A stretch of 44,203 nucleotides of DNA from a virus. Position numbers and translations under genes: made by a program. Numbering within the stretch: the stretch's first letter is position 1; every line of letters begins with the position of its first letter. This document shows, piece by piece, positions 36,363 through 42,853 of the stretch. The notes beneath the pieces are model-generated. The model was not told the DNA's origin and did not search any database. It saw nothing but the letters and a program-made list of their open reading frames with translations. The stretch covers positions 1 to 44,203 of the IMG/VR virus record IMGVR_UViG_3300031753_000301; one strand, written 5' to 3'.

Positions 36363-36914
36363 TCATTGCCGGTGCAGCTCCCGCGCCGCCGCCTGGATTC
36401 CCGCTTCGAGCTTTTGCGAGATGATGGCCAGCGCGCGATACTTCTCGCCGTCAAACGCCGGCCGCATGAACGGGTGCGCGGCGATCTGCGTCACGCCCTT
36501 CGCGTTCCAGCCGAACTCGATCAGCCGGCCATACCAGACGTCCGGATGCAGCCCGACCTTGCCGTGCACCCAGGAGCCGGCCGTGCTCTTCGAGCCGGTC
36601 CGCATCTGCTTCTTGATTCCATCCTGCAAATGCATGCCTTCTTTTTTCTCCGGGTCGTAGGGCGCGAGCTCGATGGCCCGCTGGCGAAATGCTTCCGTCG
36701 CTTCGGTCATCGCCTCGACCATGCTTTTCTTCGCGACCTTTTCGGGGAGCTGCGTGAGCGCGGCTTCGAGCTCCGCCAGGCCGACGACTTTCACGGTGAT
36801 GGTTGTCCCGTTGCCGGCGTGGCTTCCGGCGATGATCCGTTGCAGGTTCTGATCGACGCCGAAGCGACCGATCATTTGCGAAAGCGTTCCGCTCAGATCC
36901 GCGAGGCCGGGCAT
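36363..36914 (-). CDS. HK97 gp10-like head-tail protein (183 aa)
   Basis: VVGLAELEAALTQLPEKVAK, then MVEAMTEATEAFRQRAIELA, VWYGRLIEFGWNA and AHPFMRPAFDGEKYRALAII match the HK97 gp10 tail component family. Start 36914 overlaps the previous stop as TAATG. The family acts at the head-tail interface during tail assembly. Confidence 0.85.
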   Translation of the reverse strand: MPGLADLSGTLSQMIGRFGVDQNLQRIIAGSHAGNGTTITVKVVGLAELEAALTQLPEKVAKKSMVEAMTEATEAFRQRAIELAPYDPEKKEGMHLQDGIKKQMRTGSKSTAGSWVHGKVGLHPDVWYGRLIEFGWNAKGVTQIAAHPFMRPAFDGEKYRALAIISQKLEAGIQAAARELHRQ

Positions 36915-37273
36915 TACAGGACCGCTCCTTGTCTTTCCTTCGCGATCAGCTCGAGCTCGAAATTGCGTTCGTCGCGGTTGTTCACCGCCTGCACGTCGAA
37001 GACGCGCGTGCCGTAGAGGATCTGGTCCTTGGGGCAGAGATCCGCGATGCGCGAATCCCATCGCAGATGGAAGCGGGTGTAATCGAGCCCGATCAGCTGG
37101 TTGCCGGACCATTCCTCACGGCCGGCGCGGGCCGAGCCGACGTAGGGCTCGATCCAGCACCAGGTCTGCGCCAGCGTGTTCCAGGTGAAGGTCTCCCCTC
37201 CGGTCGTATCCACGGCGCCCGTCTGCCGCTGGATCGTGCAAAGGTGCCGGAATTTTCCCGCGCGCAGCGCCAT
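36914..37273 (-). CDS. Head-tail adaptor/stopper, SPP1 gp16-like (119 aa)
   Basis: RAGKFRHLCTIQRQTGAVDT, then TWNTLAQTWCWIEPYVGSAR, GREEWSGNQLIGLDYTRFHL and YGTRVFDVQAVNNRDERNFE fit the head closure family. TAATG overlaps on both sides. The protein seals the head after packaging and connects the tail. Confidence 0.85.
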   Translation of the reverse strand: MALRAGKFRHLCTIQRQTGAVDTTGGETFTWNTLAQTWCWIEPYVGSARAGREEWSGNQLIGLDYTRFHLRWDSRIADLCPKDQILYGTRVFDVQAVNNRDERNFELELIAKERQGAVL

Positions 37274-37623
37274 TACGTTGTGCTCCGCATGACTACGCGC
37301 GCCGGAATTTCCCAATGCCCGGGGCCGCCGGGCGCGCCGGCCATGTCGACTTTCAAGACATAGCCGCCGGCGATCGGCGGATTGAAGGTGCCGCCAAGCG
37401 GCGCGCGATAAAGTCCAGTCGAGGCGGCCACATAGGCGAAGATGATCCCGTTGAATCCGGGCACGACCGTGCCCGTCGAGTCGTAAAGCGAAGCAGTGCC
37501 CGTCAGCGAATTGAGATATGTCGGCGGCGTGACGTTGTCCGTCGTGCCGTCGATGACCGGGCCCCATTCGAGGTATTGGCCATTGATGCCGGCGAAAAAT
37601 GTGAATGTGACCGGGATGCTCAT
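37273..37623 (-). CDS. Hypothetical virion-type protein (116 aa)
   Basis: Beta-rich sequence (IPVTFTFFAGINGQYLEWGP, GTASLYDSTGTVVPGFNGII, GGYVLKVDMAGAPGGPGHWE). It resembles small Ig-like proteins carried between head-tail genes. Start ATG 37623 overlaps the previous stop (TGATG). Not recognised further. Confidence 0.6.
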   Translation of the reverse strand: MSIPVTFTFFAGINGQYLEWGPVIDGTTDNVTPPTYLNSLTGTASLYDSTGTVVPGFNGIIFAYVAASTGLYRAPLGGTFNPPIAGGYVLKVDMAGAPGGPGHWEIPARVVMRSTT

Positions 37624-39563
37624 CAGCAGCACACCACTCGCGCGGCCTGAGATTCCATCGCGGGGATCATCCGCGCGGACAGTGCTTCCATCGCGGGCGC
37701 GAGCTCCGGAGCGATGGCTTCCATCGCGAAACGCACTTGTCCCGATTGTGATTCCATGGCCGGCGCGACTTCGGCGATTTGCGCTTCCATCGCCAGGATC
37801 ACTCGCGCGAAGAGCGCGCAGATGGTCGGGCCGAGTCCGGCCGAGACAGGCGCATTGACGAATTCATCGAGGAAGAGCAGCAGAGAGAGTCCGGCCGCGA
37901 CGTTGGACTGAATGGATTGCTCGTCGTCCCAGGCCTGCGCCGGCAGCGGAGGCTTTCCGCTGAAATCCGAAGCGTCGATCTGGAAAAATGTCGGGCTCGA
38001 GGAAGTCGTTTTCAGATCGTCTTCGAATGCCAGGGGAGGCAGCGGCGCCGTCGTCGTCCAATCGTCCTCGATCGCCGGTGAGAGCCAGCCGCGCCAGCTA
38101 TGCTGCTCGTCGTCCTGAATCGAAGCCGGCGGAAGCGGAGGAACCGGCGGCAGCGTGGATCCGTCATCCTCAAACGCGGGCGCGGCTGTGCTCGTCCATT
38201 TCTCGCTGACCTCTTCCGTGATTGCGAACGGGGGAACCGGCGGCCGCGCGGTCCAGTCATCTTCGATCGCCGGCGAAAACCAGTTGAATGTTCGCTCGCT
38301 AATTTCATCCTGCTGCGCCAGGGGCGGCGGCAACGCCACCGTGAAGACATCGTCCTCGTGATAGCTGCTCACGCGGTCGTAGGCTTTGACATGCGCTTCG
38401 ATGTCGTCCAGGCCGATGTTCGGCGCCGCTTGCGCGACGATGGGCTTGCCCGGCTGGTCTTCTTCGATGAATGGCGTGAAGAGTCCAGTGAACCGTTCGC
38501 TGATTTCGTCCTGGACCGCGAAGGGCGGCGTCGGCGGCAGGCTGCGATGCGTGTCGGTGTCTTCGAACTGAATCGCCGACCAGCTGCAATTCTTTTCATC
38601 TTGGTGCTCGTCCTGAATGGCGAAGGGCGGCGTCGGCGGCAGGCTGCGATGCGTGTCCGTGTCTTCGTATTGCCGAGCGCGCCAATCCACGAAAATTTGC
38701 TCGGTGAATTCTTCCTGAATGGAGACCGGCGGAATCGGCGGCAGCGCCCTTTGTGTTTCCGGATCCTCGTGGAGAAGCGCGCGCCAATCGCACCAGCGCA
38801 TGCTCTGGCCGTCATCTTCGAAGGCGAAGGGTGGCCGCGGCGGCAGGATCCCGAAGCTCTCGGCTAGCTCCTGCTGGTGCTGCGATTCCATTCGCGTCGA
38901 CTGCGTGAAGCGCTGAGCCTGGATATCCGTGTCGTCTGGAGCAGCCGCGACCGCTTTGAAAGTCGCGACCAGGGCGATGTATTGCTGACTGGTTGAGTCC
39001 ACCCAGGTTCCGGAGATCGCGCCCTTGGATGTCTGCGTCGCCCATTCATCGAAGAGCAGCGTCGTAGTTGCGCTATCGATGAGAGCGAGGCCCGCGCCTT
39101 GCGTCGGCGTGTCCGTGCCCATGCTCACCGCCGCGAAAATCAGTTCGCCGTCGACGGTCGTGGTCACGCTGCCACTGGTGGGATTCGTGCCGGAGGTTTG
39201 CTGGCCGGTATTTTGATCGAGTGGACTGACCCCTACCACGCCGCTAAAACCGGCCGCGACGATCGCGCCGAATTGCTCTGTTGTCCCCAGGGTCGCGGTG
39301 ATGACCGGACTTCCCGCTGCGCTCTTCGGAAAGAAGAAGAGCTGCGCGCATTGGTTCATCGTGGCATTGCGGATGACCGCGCCAATCGGAGTCCACGCCC
39401 CGTTGAGAGAATCGGATACCGAAATGGTGGGCGAAGAAGCGTTTCCGGCGCTGACCGCGCAGACGAGCAGGTCGCCGGCGGCGACGCCCGAGAGCGTTAC
39501 GACGACAGTCGTCGAAGTGGGGGAGCCATTGTCATGGACGGCATGTTTGTCGAGCGCAATCAA
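37623..39563 (-). CDS. Proline-rich acidic repeat protein (646 aa)
   Basis: Three parts are visible. Residues 1-210 form a beta-rich, alanine/serine/threonine-rich domain (VVVTLSGVAAGDLLVCAVSA) like many virion add-on domains. Residues about 235-575 hold roughly nine degenerate repeats of 30-45 residues with the pattern LPPxPPFAxQDE, an aromatic/W-containing stretch and an ED pair. Two neighbouring repeats are nearly identical in DNA (38519-38565 and 38622-38668). The end (about 590-640) has short helical repeats of the type AMESQ-A-V-P. It lies between head-tail genes. Probably virion associated. No family recognised. Confidence 0.7.
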   Translation of the reverse strand: MIALDKHAVHDNGSPTSTTVVVTLSGVAAGDLLVCAVSAGNASSPTISVSDSLNGAWTPIGAVIRNATMNQCAQLFFFPKSAAGSPVITATLGTTEQFGAIVAAGFSGVVGVSPLDQNTGQQTSGTNPTSGSVTTTVDGELIFAAVSMGTDTPTQGAGLALIDSATTTLLFDEWATQTSKGAISGTWVDSTSQQYIALVATFKAVAAAPDDTDIQAQRFTQSTRMESQHQQELAESFGILPPRPPFAFEDDGQSMRWCDWRALLHEDPETQRALPPIPPVSIQEEFTEQIFVDWRARQYEDTDTHRSLPPTPPFAIQDEHQDEKNCSWSAIQFEDTDTHRSLPPTPPFAVQDEISERFTGLFTPFIEEDQPGKPIVAQAAPNIGLDDIEAHVKAYDRVSSYHEDDVFTVALPPPLAQQDEISERTFNWFSPAIEDDWTARPPVPPFAITEEVSEKWTSTAAPAFEDDGSTLPPVPPLPPASIQDDEQHSWRGWLSPAIEDDWTTTAPLPPLAFEDDLKTTSSSPTFFQIDASDFSGKPPLPAQAWDDEQSIQSNVAAGLSLLLFLDEFVNAPVSAGLGPTICALFARVILAMEAQIAEVAPAMESQSGQVRFAMEAIAPELAPAMEALSARMIPAMESQAARVVCC

Positions 39564-39574
39564 ATTTCCTCACT

Positions 39575-40291
39575 TCATTCGAAAACGATGGAACTGCTCT
39601 GTATCCCGGTGGGCACGCCCGCGACTTTGATGAGAATCGCCGAGGCCTTCACCTGGGTGAGACCGGGGTAGAGCAGATGGATCAGCGGGCCTTCCAGGAA
39701 GTAATAAGACTGAATCGCGCAGCTGGTGGCGCATGGAGGCAGGGTGAAATCTGCGCGATACCATAGCGTCGGATCGAACGCGAATGAGCCGCTTGCGTTG
39801 CCGGCCGCATCCGGCACCAGCTGTAGGATCGCGGTGGTGATGGTCGTGCCGTCAGGATTCACGACGACTTTGCTGATCACCAGCTGAGCGGGGGGGATCG
39901 TGCCGTCGGTGTAGCTGACGGCGATGGTGGTCGTGATCGTGGGGAGCGGCGGGGGCGGGGGCGTGACCGTCAGCACCGCTTTGTTTGAAAACAGTTTTGC
40001 GGAGCCGCCGGTGCAACCATAGAGCTCAACCTGCACCGTGGTGCCATTTTGCGCGGCGGTGACGTTCGCGATCGAGTAGGAAAAGCTCGAGGCGACGGCG
40101 CCGTAATGAAGGACACCATTTACATACCATGCGCTGCGGCAAGGTCCGCCGCCGACGGTGACGGTGAACGTAGCCGTCTGGCCCGCAACGACAGACTGAT
40201 TTTGCGGCTGCTGCGTGATGCTTTGCGCGCGCAGGGATGCGGGGACGGCGGCGAGCAGAAGCAATGCGAACAGCCTCATGATGTTCTTCAA
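39575..40291 (-). CDS. Secreted Ig-like protein in the head module (238 aa)
   Basis: A signal peptide (MRLFALLLLAAVPASLRAQS) is followed by an Ig-like domain (SITQQPQNQSVVAGQTATFT, SAWYVNGVLHYGA, SIANVTAAQNGTTVQVELYG), a proline stretch (PPPPP) and a second beta-rich domain. The TTG at 40291 has GGAGG 6 nt upstream; ATG 40279 is the alternative. A Sec signal is unexpected in virion genes, so the product may act on the host surface of infected or lysogenic cells. Confidence 0.7.
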   Translation of the reverse strand: MKNIMRLFALLLLAAVPASLRAQSITQQPQNQSVVAGQTATFTVTVGGGPCRSAWYVNGVLHYGAVASSFSYSIANVTAAQNGTTVQVELYGCTGGSAKLFSNKAVLTVTPPPPPLPTITTTIAVSYTDGTIPPAQLVISKVVVNPDGTTITTAILQLVPDAAGNASGSFAFDPTLWYRADFTLPPCATSCAIQSYYFLEGPLIHLLYPGLTQVKASAILIKVAGVPTGIQSSSIVFE

Positions 40292-40385
40292 AGCATTCCT
40301 CCAAAACAAATCGAAACGGCCGGGCGCCGCCAGATCTGCGCGCGCCCGGCCTGCTCGAATCTCCGCTTCACCGGAGCTCATCGAA

Positions 40386-40420
40386 CGCGCAAAGGCTCCC
40401 GGCAAGGGGCGCTTTGCGCG
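40386..40420 (+). repeat. Palindromic element family 1, copy 16
   Basis: 35 nt, arms CGCGCAAAG/CTTTGCGCG, a perfect 9-bp stem differing from consensus on both arms. It lies 6 nt behind the stop of 40427-40891. Confidence 0.88.
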
Positions 40421-40426
40421 AACGGA

Positions 40427-40891
40427 CTACTCGGAGTGCGAGAGCGCGACGTCCACCGGGACGGCCACGCTTCCGGACTGCGCCGAATCCACGACGATCT
40501 CCGCGTTCGAGGCCGTTGCGCCCGAGAACGATTTCGCTTCGTCCTCGACCGTCGCGAACCAGAGGCCGGTCCCGCGCGAGTTGAACGCGAGCTGCGCGGC
40601 GAATACGGCCGCCAAAGTTCCCCCGGTCGGGAGCGACGTCGGCAGCGCCGCGGCCGCGGGGCCTTCGGTCAAGCCCTTCGAAGGCACGATCGCGGTGCCC
40701 GCTGTGCAAAGCACCGTCGTGCGCGCGAGCATGATGCGCACCTGCACGTCGACGGCGTTCGCGTTCGGGCCGCACTGCAGGCGGCGGACGTATCCGCGCA
40801 GCCCGGCGATCCCGACGATGTTCAGCAAATGGACTTTTGTGCCAGCGACGGCGCTGGTGGACTGCTCAGTTGTGGTGTCGAACCAAAGCAT
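40427..40891 (-). CDS. Virion-type hypothetical protein (154 aa)
   Basis: Alanine-, threonine- and glycine-rich beta protein (KVHLLNIVGIAGLRGYVRRL, NAVDVQVRIMLARTTVLCTA, GTLAAVFAAQLAFNSRGTGL). Composition is like capsid decoration or fibre proteins. The start overlaps the previous gene by 70 nt. Not recognised. Confidence 0.6.
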   Translation of the reverse strand: MLWFDTTTEQSTSAVAGTKVHLLNIVGIAGLRGYVRRLQCGPNANAVDVQVRIMLARTTVLCTAGTAIVPSKGLTEGPAAAALPTSLPTGGTLAAVFAAQLAFNSRGTGLWFATVEDEAKSFSGATASNAEIVVDSAQSGSVAVPVDVALSHSE

Positions 40892-41223
40892 GATGGGTTG
40901 TCTCCTCGGGCGTCTGCAGGGGCAGGCGCCTTTTCTGGCTTGTAGCCGAAAGCGTCAAAAAGCTCGGTGGGGATTTTGTCGAAGGGAAGATCCCCGTACT
41001 TCGCGATGATGTCGTGATCGCAGGGATCGCACGTCACGACGATGTGCTCCGGAGCAGCGAAGGCGTAGGAATCCTTGCTGATCCAGCCCGCCGGCGCGCC
41101 GCAGAGGAAGCAATACGCGCGCTGAAATCTCCCGCTCGTGTCGCTGACGATGATCTGCGTGTTGCGGCTGTCGGCGTCCTTCAGTAGTTTTGTCTGCTCC
41201 ATCTTTTTTATGCGCGCCTGCAA
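40822..41223 (-). CDS. Zinc-motif hypothetical protein (133 aa)
   Basis: RNTQIIVSDTSGRFQRAYCF, then CGAPAGWISKD and VTCDPCDHDIIAKYGDLPFD give two cysteine pairs. The C-terminal 30 residues overlap the next gene and may be unconstrained. TTG 41223 or ATG 41202 starts it. Similar small proteins occur in phages, function unknown. Confidence 0.6.
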   Translation of the reverse strand: MQARIKKMEQTKLLKDADSRNTQIIVSDTSGRFQRAYCFLCGAPAGWISKDSYAFAAPEHIVVTCDPCDHDIIAKYGDLPFDKIPTELFDAFGYKPEKAPAPADARGDNPSCFGSTPQLSSPPAPSLAQKSIC

Positions 41224-41238
41224 TTACAGGCGACTCCT

Positions 41239-41916
41239 CTAAGGAATTTCGTATACCCTGTCGGCCCACAGCAGCTGCTCGAATCCTGGCACCGCGAAGC
41301 TCATCTTCTCGGAGTTGGCCTCGCGGTTTTCATAGAGCTGGCCGATCAAAAGCTTCATGGTGTGCTTGACCGTTTCCGGGACGGCCGCGGCCGTCGCGCC
41401 GTATCCCGCCACGTATAGGACCTGGACCGCCGATTGCTGCGCGAGCGTGATGGCCCAGGGCAAGTTGTTCGCCGGCGCGATCCGCGCGGGCTCCGAATCC
41501 GTGTCCACGATGTAGCCCGGCAGGCCCGGCGCCGGATTTTGCGCCAGCGTTTGCAGCACGCCGTTCGAATCCAGGTATTTGATCGAGGTCACCGAAATGC
41601 ACGGCGAGCGGAATAGCCGAAGCGGGCCGCTCATCAGCGAGATCGCGCGAGCCAGGTAGGACTCCACGGAATAGGTCGGGATGAAAAATTTCAGCGTGGC
41701 GTTCGGCAGGTCCGGGAAGGCGTCGCACTGCATCCTGAAGGTTGTCTGGATGAAGGCGCGGTTCTGGACTTTTTCGAGGTACTGGCGCGCGGTGGTGATC
41801 AGGCCGTCGATGTAGGCGTCGTCATCCGTTCCGGTGACGCGCAGGTGGAGTTTCGCTTCATCGCGGGTGATAGGCTCTGATTGTGGGGGAGTCACGGTGA
41901 CAAGCGAATAAGACAT
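41239..41916 (-). CDS. Head-tail connector, gp6-like (225 aa)
   Basis: PITRDEAKLHLRVTGTDDDA, then IDGLITTARQYLEKVQNRAF is the signature of the phage gp6-like / phiE125 gp8 head-tail connector family. The C-terminal half has VKHTMKLLIGQLYENREANS and ends in a LLWADRVYEIP-type motif. It forms a ring under the portal. Normal length and position after capsid. Confidence 0.88.
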   Translation of the reverse strand: MSYSLVTVTPPQSEPITRDEAKLHLRVTGTDDDAYIDGLITTARQYLEKVQNRAFIQTTFRMQCDAFPDLPNATLKFFIPTYSVESYLARAISLMSGPLRLFRSPCISVTSIKYLDSNGVLQTLAQNPAPGLPGYIVDTDSEPARIAPANNLPWAITLAQQSAVQVLYVAGYGATAAAVPETVKHTMKLLIGQLYENREANSEKMSFAVPGFEQLLWADRVYEIP

Positions 41917-41935
41917 CGTGCTCCCTTCTCATCTC

Positions 41936-42244
41936 TTAGGATTTTTTCGCCGCTTTGGACTCCGCTGTCTTCGGCTTGAGTTTGTCCATCAGCGTTTCCG
42001 ATTTCTTGTCTGCGGCCGGGTTCTCGGCCGTCTCGCCGTCGGCGATCGCGGCCGTTTCGGTTTCCGCTTCGGCCGCGGCGGGTGCGGCAGGCGCCTGCTT
42101 GGGATTCGGATCCGCCACTTCTTCCGCGGCCCGGAGGGCGACGAGCTCCTCTCCGAGCTCATCCTCCACCTGGTAGACCTTCTCTGAAAGAAGCGCATGC
42201 GGGAGCCGTGGCCCCGCGGCCGTCGAAATCATTCGGATCCACAT
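41936..42244 (-). CDS. Hypothetical protein in head module (102 aa)
   Basis: A short ordered start (MWIRMISTAAGPRLPHALLS, then KVYQVEDELGEELVALRAAE) is followed by an alanine-, glutamate- and proline-rich tail, probably disordered. GGAGG lies 9 nt upstream. Proteins of this kind follow the capsid gene in many HK97-like phages. Role unknown. Confidence 0.65.
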   Translation of the reverse strand: MWIRMISTAAGPRLPHALLSEKVYQVEDELGEELVALRAAEEVADPNPKQAPAAPAAAEAETETAAIADGETAENPAADKKSETLMDKLKPKTAESKAAKKS

Positions 42245-42284
42245 CACGCTGAAACCTCCGAAACAAATTAACTGCTGCGGCGGT

Positions 42285-42301
42285 CGGCCCGGCAAGGGCC
42301 G
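42285..42301 (+). repeat. Palindromic element family 1, core-only remnant (copy 17)
   Basis: CGGCCC-GGCAA-GGGCCG keeps the family core and loop but lacks the long arms. It lies between the stop at 42310 and the start at 42244. Confidence 0.4.
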
Positions 42302-42309
42302 CTGGAAAA

Positions 42310-42744
42310 CTACACGCCGACGGCTGCGAGCAGCTGGCTGATTGAGGCGTCGAGCGCCGCGGGCGGCAGCTTGTCGCCGCTGTATTGAATGGCGATGACG
42401 CCGTCGATCGCCGCATTGGCCACCGATCGAAGGACGACCGGGCGCACGTATCGCAGCAGCGGCCGGACGACTTCGAGAACCAGGGCCTTGTTGGAATCGC
42501 CATCAAGCGCTTGCGGCGTCGCCGCGGCGGTGATGTCCGCCTGGTCGGTGTCGTTGGCCAGCGAGCCGTTCTGCGCTTTCAAAATGGTGATCTGGGTTGC
42601 GGTCAGCGCTCCCATCAGGCAAATGAAAACGACATTGTCCCAGCCCTGCATATCGACGTGCGTGCCGTTGATGTTGGTGACGCCGGCCGCGGTCGAATTG
42701 ACCACGCGCACGAGATTGAAATTCTTTGAAAGATTGATTCCCAT
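42310..42744 (-). CDS. Virion-type protein downstream of capsid (144 aa)
   Basis: NLVRVVNSTAAGVTNINGTH, then DNVVFICLMGALTATQITIL and RPLLRYVRPVVLRSVANAAI match a recurrent phage family located directly after the capsid gene. Decoration or minor capsid role is likely from position. GAAGGAG lies before the ATG. Confidence 0.7.
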   Translation of the reverse strand: MGINLSKNFNLVRVVNSTAAGVTNINGTHVDMQGWDNVVFICLMGALTATQITILKAQNGSLANDTDQADITAAATPQALDGDSNKALVLEVVRPLLRYVRPVVLRSVANAAIDGVIAIQYSGDKLPPAALDASISQLLAAVGV

Positions 42745-42853
42745 CGCTCTGGCTCCTTCGAAAATTTCCCGCTTTTTCCCGTGCCCTCATACTGCGCGGG
42801 GTTGAAACCTTTGCACTTAGCCCGGGCGTTCCCGCCAATTCCCGCGGCGCCGC

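Noticed and set aside
1201-42301. Family 1 palindromes as simple intrinsic terminators
   Set aside because: Most lack a T-run on either side and several lie inside translated genes. A terminator role for single copies cannot be excluded.
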